A stretch of DNA of 64,000 nt from Nocardioides sp. Soil797 (GTDB taxonomy: Bacteria > Actinomycetota > Actinomycetes > Propionibacteriales > Nocardioidaceae): positions 127,384 to 191,383 of the forward strand of contig LMSR01000016.1 in NCBI GenBank assembly GCA_001429555.1. Reading direction: 5' to 3'. The stretch's first letter is position 1. Each line of letters begins with the position of its first letter. The notes below the pieces were generated by a model. It made no database searches and was not told the DNA's origin. It worked only from the letters and a program-made list of their open reading frames with translations. Positions 8,422-17,161 of this stretch are shown piece after piece. The position numbers were made by a program, and so were the translations under genes.

Positions 8422-9575
8422 GCGATGACGTCTCCGCGGACCTGCTCGACACCGTCCGCGACCAGCTGGCTCGCGACGGGCACCTGCTCACACCACAACG
8501 GGTGGCGCAGGCGCTGCGAGCAACCGGTCGTCCGGTCGGTGATGCCACCGTCCTGGCTGTTCACGAGTCGCTGCGTGCCGACCTGGCTGGCGCTGGTGTC
8601 CTCGACCCGTTGCTGCGCGAGGAAGGCGTGACCGACGTGCTGGTCAACGGCGCCGACTCGGTGTGGATCGACCGAGGCCGCGGCCTGGAGCGTGCGGAGG
8701 TCACCTTCCCCGACGACGAAGCAGTCCGCCGGCTGGCCCAGCGACTCGCCGCTGCCGGGGGCCGGCGACTCGATGACGCGGCGCCGTGCGTCGACGTACG
8801 CCTGCGCGACGGCACGCGCTGCCATGCCGTGCTGGCCCCGGTCTCCCGGCCCGGCACCGTGATCTCGTTGCGTGTCCCGCGCCGCGCGGGCTGGTCGCTC
8901 GACCAGCTGGCCGAGCACGGTGCCCTCGGCCCCGACGCCCTGGCCGTCGTACGTCGCGTGGTTGCGGCTCGGCTCTCGTTCCTGGTCTCTGGTGGCACCG
9001 GTTCGGGGAAGACCACACTGCTCGCCGCCATGTTGGGCGAGGTGGATCCCTCGCACCGCATGGTGCTGGTCGAGGACTCGAGCGAGCTGCGCCCCGATCA
9101 TCCTCATGTGGTCGGCCTCGAGGCCAGAGTCGCCAACGTCGAGGGCATCGGCGAGATCCCGTTGCGCACCCTTGTCCGTCAAGCGCTGCGGATGCGCCCC
9201 GACCGTCTGGTGGTGGGTGAGGTCCGAGGAGTGGAGGTGGCGGATCTCCTGGCGGCGTTGAACACCGGCCACGAAGGCGGCTGCGGCACCGTCCACGCCA
9301 ACTCGGCCGCCGACGTTCCGGCCCGCCTCGAGGCGTTGGCACTGCCCGCGGGCATGGGGCGCGAGGCGGTGCACAGCCAGATCGCCGCTGCTCTCGACGT
9401 GGTCCTCCACCTGGGTCGGAGCCGTGACGGAGTCCGACACCTGGCCGAGATCGCCGTGCCCCTGCGTGGTCCCGACGGGCTGGTGACGATGTCGTCGGCA
9501 CTCACCTTCGATGCCGCGGGTGAGGTCGCGGAGTGGCCCGGGATCAGCGCCCTGGCCGATCGTCTGGCGCGATGA
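8418..9575 (+). CDS. tadA: TadA/CpaF-type secretion ATPase
   Basis: A 385-residue type II/IV secretion ATPase. The Walker A motif is [12 protein letters not shown] around residue 193, followed by the Asp box [11 protein letters not shown], the Walker B region [13 protein letters not shown] and the His box [13 protein letters not shown]. It powers assembly of Flp/Tad-type pili or a related secretion apparatus at the inner face of the membrane. It starts with GTG overlapping the ssd stop and ends with an ATGA overlap with tadB, so the operon is tightly coupled. Orthologous by position to Rv3659c. Confidence 0.95.
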   Translation: MSDDVSADLLDTVRDQLARDGHLLTPQRVAQALRATGRPVGDATVLAVHESLRADLAGAGVLDPLLREEGVTDVLVNGADSVWIDRGRGLERAEVTFPDDEAVRRLAQRLAAAGGRRLDDAAPCVDVRLRDGTRCHAVLAPVSRPGTVISLRVPRRAGWSLDQLAEHGALGPDALAVVRRVVAARLSFLVSGGTGSGKTTLLAAMLGEVDPSHRMVLVEDSSELRPDHPHVVGLEARVANVEGIGEIPLRTLVRQALRMRPDRLVVGEVRGVEVADLLAALNTGHEGGCGTVHANSAADVPARLEALALPAGMGREAVHSQIAAALDVVLHLGRSRDGVRHLAEIAVPLRGPDGLVTMSSALTFDAAGEVAEWPGISALADRLAR

Positions 9576-10363
9576 ACGACCAACCCGCGATCTGGGCCCT
9601 GGCCGCCGCCAGCCTGGCCGCCCTCGCCGTGTGGTTGGGGCGCCCGTTGCCCCACCCGACACCCAGCCGGCGTCGATCCTGGCTCGCCGTCACGGTGGCG
9701 ATCGCGGTGCTGCTGGTGGCTTCCCCTGTCGGGGTGGCGCCGTGGCGAGTGACGGCGCCGCTGCTGATCGGTGCAGTTGCGGTGGTGGGTATCGCCTCGG
9801 TCCGGGCCCACCGAAGACGTGCCGCGGCTGCAGCCGCGACCGGCGCCCAGGTCCAGGAGGTGTGCGAGATTCTCGGGGCCGAGCTGGCTGCCGGGCTCCC
9901 GGTCGAGACCTGTCTGCGGGAGGCGGCCACGGCCTGGCCGCCGATGCGCCGCGCAGTCGGCGCGCACGCGATGGGCAGCTCGGTTCCCGACCTGTTGCGT
10001 GGACTGGCCGACGAGCCCGGTGCCGGTGACCTGCGCCTGGTTGCCGCGGCCTGGCAGGTCGCAGCCCGTTCCGGCAGCGGACTGGCCGACTCGTTGGCAG
10101 AGGTGTCGCAGACACTGCGCGCCCGTGAGGCAACGCGTCGAGTGGTTCGATCGGAGCTGGCCTCGGCGCGTTCCACCGCACGGTTGATGGCATTCCTGCC
10201 GGTCCTCACCCTGGCGATGGGGTCGGGCGTCGGTGGCAACCCGATCGCCTTCCTGCTCGGCACCCCCTTCGGTCTGGCCTGCCTGGCCCTGGGTCTGCTG
10301 CTCACGGTGGCCGGCCTGCGGTGGATCGAGTCGATCTCCGCCGGAGTCGAGGCAACTACATGA
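9572..10363 (+). CDS. tadB: TadB-like type II secretion F-domain membrane protein
   Basis: A 263-residue inner-membrane platform protein with two N-terminal membrane segments (about 8-25 and 34-75), a cytoplasmic T2SSF domain ([54 protein letters not shown]) and two C-terminal segments. It would form the membrane platform with TadC on which TadA acts. Start ATG 9572 overlaps the tadA stop. The counterpart in M. tuberculosis is Rv3658c. Confidence 0.9.
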   Translation: MNDQPAIWALAAASLAALAVWLGRPLPHPTPSRRRSWLAVTVAIAVLLVASPVGVAPWRVTAPLLIGAVAVVGIASVRAHRRRAAAAAATGAQVQEVCEILGAELAAGLPVETCLREAATAWPPMRRAVGAHAMGSSVPDLLRGLADEPGAGDLRLVAAAWQVAARSGSGLADSLAEVSQTLRAREATRRVVRSELASARSTARLMAFLPVLTLAMGSGVGGNPIAFLLGTPFGLACLALGLLLTVAGLRWIESISAGVEATT

Positions 10364-11073
10364 CCGCGTTGGTGGCCGCACTCCTGGCTGCCGCGGCGTT
10401 GCTGCTCGCCGTACGACCCCGTCCGGTGCCGCCCCCGACGCGCGTCGGACGTCGTGCCGGCGCTCCCGAATCGCTCCTGGTGCGTCACCGGGCGTTGGTC
10501 AGTGGTGCCGCAGCCCTCGGTGGGTTCACCTTCTTCTCCCCGCCGCTGGCGTGGCTGGCGGCAGCGGTCGTGTTCGTCCTGGTGTGGGTCACGCTCGGTC
10601 GGGCAGAGCCGGCCGCGGTACGCCGCGAGCGCGAGCAGGTGGCCCGCGAGCTGCCGCAGGTGATCCAGCTCATCGGGCTGGTGTTGGCCTCCGGCGGCGC
10701 CCTCGAGGAGGCCATCCGGCAGGTGGCCGCAGCCTTCCCCGGGCCCGCCGTCGATCCGTTGCGTCGCGCCGGGGCCCGGCTGGCGGTCGGCATGGCGGCC
10801 GCCGACGTGTGGCGGGAGCTCTCCGACCAACCCGGGCTCGAGCGCGTCGGTCGTGCGCTGTGCCGCGCGGAGGGCTCGGGCATCCCGGTGGCTGCCATGG
10901 TGCAGGGCCTGGGCGCCGATCTCGCCCGCGAGGAGCGGGCCCGCACCGAGGACGCGGCCAGGACCGTCGGCGTACGAGCGGCACTGCCGCTGGGGTTGTG
11001 CCTCCTGCCCGCCTTCCTGGTGATCGGGATCCTCCCGGTGATCGCGTCGGCGTTGACCTCGCTGCAGTGGTGA
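10360..11073 (+). CDS. tadC: TadC-like type II secretion F-domain membrane protein
   Basis: A 237-residue second platform protein: N-terminal membrane segment, two further segments near residues 45-80, a T2SSF domain with [25 protein letters not shown], and a final membrane segment [29 protein letters not shown] overlap with tadB. The T2SSF signature is clear. Together with TadA and TadB it makes the minimal engine; counterpart of Rv3657c. Confidence 0.9.
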   Translation: MTALVAALLAAAALLLAVRPRPVPPPTRVGRRAGAPESLLVRHRALVSGAAALGGFTFFSPPLAWLAAAVVFVLVWVTLGRAEPAAVRREREQVARELPQVIQLIGLVLASGGALEEAIRQVAAAFPGPAVDPLRRAGARLAVGMAAADVWRELSDQPGLERVGRALCRAEGSGIPVAAMVQGLGADLAREERARTEDAARTVGVRAALPLGLCLLPAFLVIGILPVIASALTSLQW

Positions 11074-11210
11074 TCGGCCCGGATTCCGTGCACAGGCTCG
11101 TCGTTGCGCCGGCTTCTCCACAGCTCAGGCAGAGGCCGCAGCGGGACCCGTGGATCCGGCGCAGTCTGGTGCGGACGGCCACACCGGTGGCCGGAGAGAT
11201 GGAGGAGTTC

Positions 11211-11417
11211 ATGACTGCACAGCGACACGAGACCTCGGCGGAGCACGGGGGGACCACCCGCGACGAGGAGGGCATCACCACGGCGGAGTATGCCGTCGGC
11301 ACGGCCGCCGGGGCCGGGTTGGCGGGCGTCCTCTACCAACTGGTCACGGGTGGCTTCGGTGACCACATGTTGCGCCAGATGTTCAACCACGTGCTCGGGA
11401 TGCTCGGGATCGGATGA
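11211..11417 (+). CDS. DUF4244 family Flp-pilin-like peptide
   Basis: A 68-residue protein with a polar, charged N-terminus, the short motif EEGITTAEYAVGTAAGAGLAGVL, then one hydrophobic segment. The G-(I)-TTAEYA pattern is like Flp pilins, in which prepilin peptidase cuts before a hydrophobic stretch bearing a conserved Glu. I chose ATG 11211 because GGAGG at 11201-11205 is 5 nt upstream; ATG 11199 is less well placed. Counterpart of Rv3656c. Likely the major pilin or pseudopilin of the locus. Confidence 0.85.
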   Translation: MTAQRHETSAEHGGTTRDEEGITTAEYAVGTAAGAGLAGVLYQLVTGGFGDHMLRQMFNHVLGMLGIG

Positions 11418-11773
11418 CGCGCGACGAGCGGGGTGCGGTCACCGCGGAGACGGCGTTGGTCCTCCCGCTCCTGATGGTGGTCACCCTGGCGATGGTCTGG
11501 ATGCTCACCTTCGGCGTGGCCCAGATGAAGTCCACGGATGCCGCGCGGGAGGCAGCCCGCGCGCTGGCCCGGGGTGAGTCGCCCGACCGGGCGGCCGCCC
11601 TGGCTCACGAAGTGGTGGCAGGCGCCGAGGTCAGCATCGTCGAGGAGGGAGACACCGTGCGGGTGACGGTCGAGGCGCAGGTGCCGTCACCCGGCGGTCT
11701 TCTCGACGGGATCAACGGCACCACCCATGGTGAAGCCGTGGCGCTGCGCGAGGAGACCAGCGATGCGCCGTGA
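11414..11773 (+). CDS. TadE-like pseudopilin
   Basis: A 119-residue protein with a single N-terminal membrane segment, preceded by DERGAVTAETALVLPLLMVV, a TadE-family hallmark (the Glu in AETA and the Gly-Ala processing site). The remainder is predicted extracellular. ATGA overlap with the DUF4244 gene. TadE proteins are minor pilins in Flp pilus assembly. Counterpart of Rv3655c. Confidence 0.88.
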   Translation: MTRDERGAVTAETALVLPLLMVVTLAMVWMLTFGVAQMKSTDAAREAARALARGESPDRAAALAHEVVAGAEVSIVEEGDTVRVTVEAQVPSPGGLLDGINGTTHGEAVALREETSDAP

Positions 11774-12149
11774 ACGTTCTCGGAGCCGCTGCCCCTGCGG
11801 GTCACCGCCTGACGAGGGGTCAGCCTCGCTGCTGCTCGTCTCCCTGGTGGGCGTGGTGGTCCTGCTCGGGCTGGGCGCCAGCTTCATGACCGCGACCGCA
11901 TCGGCTCACCGCCGCGCGCAGGCGGGCGCCGATCTGGCAGCGCTCGCAGGGGCCGGCACCCTGCAGGACGGCGGCGACGCGTGCGCTGCGTCGGGCCGAG
12001 TGGCCGCAGCCAACGACTCCGAGCTGGTCTCGTGCCAGGTGATCGGTGAAGACGTGCTGGTCTGGGTCCGGGTGGTCGGCCCGGAGTTCCTCGGCCACAC
12101 CTTCGAGATCAACGGGCGCTCCCGGGCCGGGCCACAGGGCGTGGACTGA
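11763..12149 (+). CDS. Rv3654c-like TadE-related protein (helicase/secretion neighbourhood type)
   Basis: A 128-residue protein with an Arg/Pro-rich start, the segment DEGSASLLLVSLVGVVVLLGLG as a membrane helix, AHRRAQAGADLAALAGA, and two later Cys residues that could form a disulfide outside the cell. This matches the family usually found at the end of actinobacterial tad loci and near the DUF1998 helicase. The ATG at 11763 lies 11 bp inside the previous gene. It closes the operon; no prepilin peptidase gene follows. Confidence 0.82.
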   Translation: MRRERSRSRCPCGSPPDEGSASLLLVSLVGVVVLLGLGASFMTATASAHRRAQAGADLAALAGAGTLQDGGDACAASGRVAAANDSELVSCQVIGEDVLVWVRVVGPEFLGHTFEINGRSRAGPQGVD

Positions 12150-12301
12150 CCGGCCAGGACTGTCGGAGCAGGTCCGGCGGCCGTGGAGTGGTCTGCCTCG
12201 CCCCGCGTCATGCCCACGCACGTCGGTGTCGGGTTTCCCCGACAACAGCAGTGGTGCTGGCAGGATCGTGTTCGCGACTGCGAGTTCCTAGCGTTGAGAA
12301 C

Positions 12302-13651
12302 ATGAGCAACGCAGTGGACACCTCAGCCGTCACGCTTCCCGACGACACCCCTCGGATCGAGACCATCGACACCCAGCCAGCGCCACCACGAGCCCAACGA
12401 CGCACCCCGTCCTGGGGGCGCCGCGTGCTCCTCGATACGGCCTACAACGTGACGGCGCTGTTCCTGGCCGTCCCGGCGTTCGTGCTGATGGTCACCGGGC
12501 TCTCCGTCGGGCTGGCCCTGGCAATCACTCTCTTCGGGATCCCGGTGCTCGCCGTCACGACGTACGTCGCACGCGGGTTCGCCCACGTGGAGCGCAGTCG
12601 GCTCCGGCACATGCAGTTCGTCGACGCACTCACACCGCGCTACCAGAAGGCGGCCCACGGTGCGGGCTGGTTGCGCCGGGCGGTGGCACCCCTGCTCGAC
12701 CCGCAGTCGTGGCTCGACGTCGTCTGGGCAGTGGTCTCGTTCGCCACCTCCATCATCACGTTCGTGGTCACGGTGGTGTGGTGGAGCGTGGCTGCCGGGG
12801 GACTCACCTACTGGTTCTGGCAGCGGTGGATCCCGTTCGACGACGACAGCGAGACGCTGGCCGAGATCCTCGGCTTCGGGAAGGGCCGCAATCCCGAGAG
12901 CGTGCTGATGCTCGTCATCGGTGTGGTCGCGCTGCTCACGCTGCCGTTCGTGATGCGCCTGGTGGCCCTCGTCCAGTCCAGTCTCGCACGGGTCATGCTG
13001 AGCAGCCGCGCGGCGCTGCAGCAGGAGATGACTCGCCTCGAGGACACCCGCGAGGCAGCCCGTCTCGCCGAGGCCGGCTCGTTGCGCCGGCTCGAGCGCG
13101 ACATCCACGACGGGCCCCAGCAACGCCTGGTCAGGCTCGGCATGGACCTGGGCCGGGCCCGCAAGCAGGTCGACAAGGATCCCGAGACCGCCCGCAACAT
13201 CATCGACGCGGCCCTGGTCCAGGCCCGGGAGACGGTCGACGAACTGCGCTCGCTCTCCCGGGGCATCGCTCCGCCGATCCTGGTCGACCGCGGACTCGTC
13301 GCCGCACTGCGCGAGCTGGTCTCCCGGTCGACGGTTCCGGTGACCACGGAGATCGGTGACCTCGGCGACCTGCCGCCCCACGTCGAGACCGCGGCGTACT
13401 TCGTCGCTTCCGAGGCGCTGACCAACGTGGCCAAGCACAGTCGTGCCGACCTGGCCCGACTTGAGGTGACGCGTGCCGACGGGCAGCTGGTGGTGACCGT
13501 CTTCGACAACGGCGTCGGCGGCGCCGATCTGGCCAAGGGTCATGGCCTGGCCGGCCTCGACCAACGGGTGCGCGCCGCCGACGGTCGGTTGACGGTCAGC
13601 TCTCCAGCCGGTGGGCCCACCACCATTCGCGCGGAGGTTGCATGCGGATAG
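12302..13651 (+). CDS. NarL-type sensor histidine kinase with putative sensor domain
   Basis: A 449-residue membrane kinase. An N-terminal sensor domain of the PF13796 type (about residues 40-240) has membrane segments such as NVTALFLAVPAFVLMVTGL and SIITFVVTVVWWSVAAGGL. It is followed by a HisKA_3 dimerisation domain with phosphoacceptor RLERDIHDGPQQRLVRLG and an HATPase_c domain with ASEALTNVAKHS, DNGVGGA and GHGLAGLDQRV. TAGCGT at 12288-12293, 8 nt before the ATG, suggests a leaderless promoter. It overlaps by 10 bp the response regulator it should phosphorylate. Signal unknown. Confidence 0.93.
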   Translation: MSNAVDTSAVTLPDDTPRIETIDTQPAPPRAQRRTPSWGRRVLLDTAYNVTALFLAVPAFVLMVTGLSVGLALAITLFGIPVLAVTTYVARGFAHVERSRLRHMQFVDALTPRYQKAAHGAGWLRRAVAPLLDPQSWLDVVWAVVSFATSIITFVVTVVWWSVAAGGLTYWFWQRWIPFDDDSETLAEILGFGKGRNPESVLMLVIGVVALLTLPFVMRLVALVQSSLARVMLSSRAALQQEMTRLEDTREAARLAEAGSLRRLERDIHDGPQQRLVRLGMDLGRARKQVDKDPETARNIIDAALVQARETVDELRSLSRGIAPPILVDRGLVAALRELVSRSTVPVTTEIGDLGDLPPHVETAAYFVASEALTNVAKHSRADLARLEVTRADGQLVVTVFDNGVGGADLAKGHGLAGLDQRVRAADGRLTVSSPAGGPTTIRAEVACG

Positions 13652-14277
13652 TCATCGCCGACGACTCACTCCTTCTCAGGGAGGGGTTGCAGTTGCTGCT
13701 CACCGAGGCGGGCCACGAGGTGGTCGCCTCGGTGGGCGATGGCACGTCGTTCGTCGAGGTCGCCCTCGCACACCGTCCCGACGTCAGCATCGTCGACGTC
13801 CGCATGCCGCCGTCCCACACCGACGAGGGCCTGCGCGCTGCCGTCGACGTACGTCGAGCTTGGCCGGCCGCGCCGGTGATGGTGCTCTCGCAGTACGTCG
13901 AGGTGTCCTATGCCGACGAGCTGCTGGCGGGCGGCCGGGGCAGTGTCGGCTACCTGCTCAAGGACCGGGTCAGCGACATCGACGACTTCCTGGCCGCCCT
14001 GGAGCGGGTGGCGAGCGGTGGTACGGCGATGGACCCGTTGGTGGTCTCGCAGCTGATGAGTCGCCGGGGGGACCCGCTCGATCAGCTCACCCCGCGGGAG
14101 CGAGAGGTGTTGGGACTGATGGCGCAGGGCATGTCGAACACTTCCATCGCCGAGGCGCTCACGGTCACCCTCGGGGGCGTCGAGAAGCACACCCAGCGGA
14201 TCTTCGCGAAGCTCGGACTGCTCAGTGATGACTCGGCCAACCGTCGGGTCCTGGCGGTGCTGCGCTTCCTGCAGTGA
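13642..14277 (+). CDS. NarL/FixJ-family response regulator
   Basis: A 211-residue regulator. Receiver domain: DD at 7-8, phosphoacceptor Asp52 in IVDVRMPP, Lys in YLLKDRV. C-terminal LuxR-type helix-turn-helix: LTPREREVLGLMAQGMSNTS followed by IAEALTVTLGGVEKHTQRIF. It overlaps the kinase gene by 10 bp, so they form one transcription unit. In this family the pair often responds to envelope stress; targets are not visible here. Confidence 0.95.
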   Translation: MRIVIADDSLLLREGLQLLLTEAGHEVVASVGDGTSFVEVALAHRPDVSIVDVRMPPSHTDEGLRAAVDVRRAWPAAPVMVLSQYVEVSYADELLAGGRGSVGYLLKDRVSDIDDFLAALERVASGGTAMDPLVVSQLMSRRGDPLDQLTPREREVLGLMAQGMSNTSIAEALTVTLGGVEKHTQRIFAKLGLLSDDSANRRVLAVLRFLQ

Positions 14278-14286
14278 CGGGTCGCT

Positions 14287-14330
14287 AGACGTGGTGCTGG
14301 CGGACGTGGCGCCGGCGGACGTGGTGCTGG
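14287..14330 (+). repeat. Short degenerate tandem repeat
   Basis: Between convergent genes, three consecutive units of about 15 nt follow the pattern gacgtggtgctggcg (the middle unit reads gacgtggcgccggcg). It may be replication slippage in GC-rich spacer DNA. No gene is evident in the 71-bp gap. Confidence 0.6.
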
Positions 14331-14348
14331 CAGAAGTGGGTCGGGCCG

Positions 14349-15338
14349 TCAGCGGTCCTCGGGGTAGGTCACGCCGATCTGGCCGCGCAGCTCGTCCAGC
14401 TGCACCATCACCTCGAGGGTGAGCGCATGCGGCACCAGCGGGCTCTCACGCAGTCCGGCATCGATGCAGCGCATCACCTCGAGGGCCTCGTTGCCGTAAC
14501 CGTCACCGACCACCGGATCGGTGGCGACGATGGTCTCGGGTTCGCCGCGGTGGGGTCGCCAGGTCATGCTCGGCGGGTGGTGGAAGTCGGCATCGACGTA
14601 GATGCAGCCCGTCGTGGTTGCGATGGTTGCGGTCCGGGAGGGCCACGAGGTCATCGAGGCGGACAACGATGAGGTACCGCCGCCGACATGGCGCCCGGCA
14701 ACCGACACGTCGAGGTCCACGCCAGTGCTGGAGAGAACGGCCACCGCGGTGAGCTGTTCGGGCCGGCCGAGCACGAGCCGCGCGAAGGTCAGGGGATAGA
14801 TGCCCATGTCCAGCAGGGCGCCACCGCCCAGGGCCGGGTTGAGCATCCGGTCGTCCGGCGGAGCATCGACGTGCCAACCGAGGTCGGCGTGCACCTGGCG
14901 CGGGACGCCGTACCGGCCGGAGTCGAGCCGCCGCTTCAGCTCGATCACCAAGGGGTGGCACAACGTCCACATGCCTTCCATGAGGAAGCGGTCGTGCGCA
15001 TCGGCCAGGCGCACCATCTCTCGGGCCTCGGTCACGCTGAGCGTCAACGGCTTCTCGCAGAGCACGTGCTTGCCGGCCTCCAGGGCCAGCCGGGCGTGGG
15101 CGAGGTGGTGCGAGTGCGGGCTCGCGATGTAGACGACCTCCACCGACGGGTCCGCGACGAGCGCCTCGTAGGAGGCGTGGGCACGGCATCCTTCGTCGGC
15201 GTGCTCCTCGACGAACGACCGGGCCTTCTCCTCGGTGCGTGAACCGACGGCAACCAGCCTGGCCGCGGGAGTCTCACGCAGTGCGGTGGCGAACTTCCCG
15301 GCAATCTTCCCGGTCGCGAGGATTCCCCAGTTGGTCAT
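14349..15338 (-). CDS. Gfo/Idh/MocA family NAD(P)-dependent oxidoreductase
   Basis: A 329-residue protein: N-terminal Rossmann domain WGILATGKIAGKFATAL (an ATGKIA variant of the glycine-rich loop), VAVGSRTEEKA, VYIASPHSHHLAHARLALEAGKHVLCEKPLTL with the conserved Glu-Lys-Pro catalytic motif, and a C-terminal alpha/beta domain with GGGALLDMGIYPLTFARL. It likely oxidises or reduces a sugar, polyol or dihydrodiol; the closest described group is dimeric dihydrodiol/xylose dehydrogenases. ATGA overlap with the upstream small membrane gene. Substrate unresolved. Confidence 0.9.
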   Translation of the reverse strand: MTNWGILATGKIAGKFATALRETPAARLVAVGSRTEEKARSFVEEHADEGCRAHASYEALVADPSVEVVYIASPHSHHLAHARLALEAGKHVLCEKPLTLSVTEAREMVRLADAHDRFLMEGMWTLCHPLVIELKRRLDSGRYGVPRQVHADLGWHVDAPPDDRMLNPALGGGALLDMGIYPLTFARLVLGRPEQLTAVAVLSSTGVDLDVSVAGRHVGGGTSSLSASMTSWPSRTATIATTTGCIYVDADFHHPPSMTWRPHRGEPETIVATDPVVGDGYGNEALEVMRCIDAGLRESPLVPHALTLEVMVQLDELRGQIGVTYPEDR

Positions 15339-15616
15339 CTGGCGTCGCGGTTCGCGGCGTCGTCCTCGACCCTGGCCCGCTCCTCACGCCTGAGCTCCCG
15401 GTTCTCCTTGCGGGTGCGCAGGCTCCGCTTGGTCCCCGTCGTCATGAGTCGCACGCCCATGCCGATGAAGATCACGCAGAGTGCACCCACGATGAACAGC
15501 GTCACGGCCGGCACGTCGGCGCCGAAGTACTCGACGCCGCTGCTGTCGAGCAGGAAGATGGCACCGAGGATTGCCACGGCTGAAAGGACGATCAGGAGAA
15601 GTCCGAGAAGCACCAT
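15335..15616 (-). CDS. Small two-TM membrane protein
   Basis: A 93-residue protein with two membrane segments (about 2-22 and 37-57) and a basic tail containing RTRKENRELRREERARVED, probably helical. Such proteins are common and unannotated in actinobacteria. TATCTT on the minus strand (15623-15628) lies 6 nt upstream of ATG 15616, a leaderless-type promoter. Coupled by ATGA to the oxidoreductase. I do not recognise a function. Confidence 0.75.
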   Translation of the reverse strand: MVLLGLLLIVLSAVAILGAIFLLDSSGVEYFGADVPAVTLFIVGALCVIFIGMGVRLMTTGTKRSLRTRKENRELRREERARVEDDAANRDAR

Positions 15617-15676
15617 GGATCGAAGATACTCGAACCGGGCCCCGGCATCGCATCAGTCCTTGGTGCCGCGAGGGCG

Positions 15677-17098
15677 TCACGCGGGGGGCAGGTACTTTCC
15701 GTTCGGCATGTACCAACCACCGTCACGCGCCGGGCGACCGTAGTCCTCCGGCTCGGCCTCGATGTCGTCCTGGTGGCCCTTGAGAGCCGTGCGAGCCGTG
15801 TCGTCCGTGCTGTTGATGTTGTTGGCCGCGATGACCAGGATCTCGCCGGAGTCCTCACACTCCTGTGCGGTCACCTTCAGGAAGTCGATGAGCTGGTTGG
15901 ACAATGAGTCCGCCTCGTGGAACGGCCCCGTGTAGTAGTTGCCGATCGACACCGGGCGGTTCCAGATGCCCGAGGTGCCGACGTCGAGCTCGGTCGCCGC
16001 TCCGCGCAGGGCAGTGGCGACCTCCGGCATGTACGAGTTCCCGATGGTCTTCAGGGTCGCGGTGTCGACATCGGTCTTGTTCAGCTTGTTGATGTCGGTC
16101 TCTGAATAGAGTGCGGTCGGGCGGGAGAGGTCGTAGTTGGAACGCTCCGCCCCGATCATCGTGGTGTAGGTCTGCCAGAGCATGTTGCCCGTGTGGGTCT
16201 CCTCCTGGCTGATGTTGAGGCTCAGGTCGTCGATCGCGGAGACCAGGTTCTCGTAGACCGCGTCGGGGGAGCTGCCTGCCAGGCTGGTGGTCTTCTTCTG
16301 TTCCGGGATCAGCGACTTCGCGTCCTTGATGATGCCGAGCACGGTGCTGCCGACGGCGATCGAGGCCGCCGCCGCGGGTGGCACGACCAGCCCGGCGGCC
16401 GCGGCCAGGATGCCGACCACGGTGAGTGCGACGTCTCCGCCACCGTCGCCGTGGACCGACTCGTCGAACGCGGTCACGGACTCGGTGGCGATCGACACGA
16501 TGCTCTCGTTGGCCTTGGTCCACACGTCTGCTTCGGTCTTCGCCGCGATCGCGAGCACGCTCCCGCAGATGGACTGGTTGGCGAAGGTCGGTGCCAGTCG
16601 CGCCACGTAGTTCTTCTGGAAGGCGTCCACGGTCGCTCCGGCGTACGGCGCCAGCTCGCTCTCGATCGTGCTCACGGTGGCCGCCAGGTCGACGTCACCG
16701 GCGGTGTTGGAGCCGCTCGAGTTCCCGCCTCCACCGGCCAGGTGGGCAGCCCCCTTGTCGAGCTGGGCGTAGAGGGTCTCGAAGTCGCTCGGCTTCGGGA
16801 GCTCCTCCCCCTTCCAGCCCTTGAACGCCGTCTCGATGCGCTCGCGCCACGGGTCGTAGACGTCGGCGGTGGGGTTGATGGTCACCTCGGTGGCGACGTC
16901 GTAGTTGTACTCGTGGCCGATGACGATTTCTCCCGTGTCGCCGTGGCCCGGCGCCGGCACGTCCTTGATCGGCTCGTAGTCACTGGCGCCACGGACGTAC
17001 ACGTACTTGTCTCCGACGAGCATGAAACCGCGGACGCGCATGTCCGCGTCGATGGCTGCGGTGATGATGTTCTCGATATGAGTCTGGGTCAGGGTCAC
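15677..17098 (-). CDS. Unknown 473-residue protein with hydrophobic core; possible secreted helical protein
   Basis: I do not recognise the family. The GTG start has a strong AAGGAGGA site. An N-terminal part rich in beta-type residues (1-100) contains YVYVRGASDY and GHEYNYDVATEV. A Gly/Ser linker (GGGGNSSGSN) follows, then a predicted helical stretch with WTKANES, a hydrophobic double segment near 224-258 (VALTVVGILAAAAGLV, then PPAAAASIAVGSTVLGII), and another helical part. The tail ends DGGWYMPNGKYLPPA. It has no signal peptide. A helical bundle with a central hydrophobic hairpin recalls pore-forming proteins or ESX (type VII) substrates, but there is no WXG motif and no ESX gene nearby. 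Monocistronic. Coding is well supported; function is not. Confidence 0.8.
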   Translation of the reverse strand: MTLTQTHIENIITAAIDADMRVRGFMLVGDKYVYVRGASDYEPIKDVPAPGHGDTGEIVIGHEYNYDVATEVTINPTADVYDPWRERIETAFKGWKGEELPKPSDFETLYAQLDKGAAHLAGGGGNSSGSNTAGDVDLAATVSTIESELAPYAGATVDAFQKNYVARLAPTFANQSICGSVLAIAAKTEADVWTKANESIVSIATESVTAFDESVHGDGGGDVALTVVGILAAAAGLVVPPAAAASIAVGSTVLGIIKDAKSLIPEQKKTTSLAGSSPDAVYENLVSAIDDLSLNISQEETHTGNMLWQTYTTMIGAERSNYDLSRPTALYSETDINKLNKTDVDTATLKTIGNSYMPEVATALRGAATELDVGTSGIWNRPVSIGNYYTGPFHEADSLSNQLIDFLKVTAQECEDSGEILVIAANNINSTDDTARTALKGHQDDIEAEPEDYGRPARDGGWYMPNGKYLPPA

Positions 17099-17161
17099 AA
17101 GGTCCTCCTTGGCATCGCCCGGACACCTGCCCCGGTCCCGCTGTGCTGAAACCCCCGAGGT

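Noticed and set aside
15677-17098. Assignment of the 473-aa protein as a WXG100/ESX family member
   Set aside because: No WXG turn, no secretion-signal motif and no ESX genes nearby; kept as unknown.
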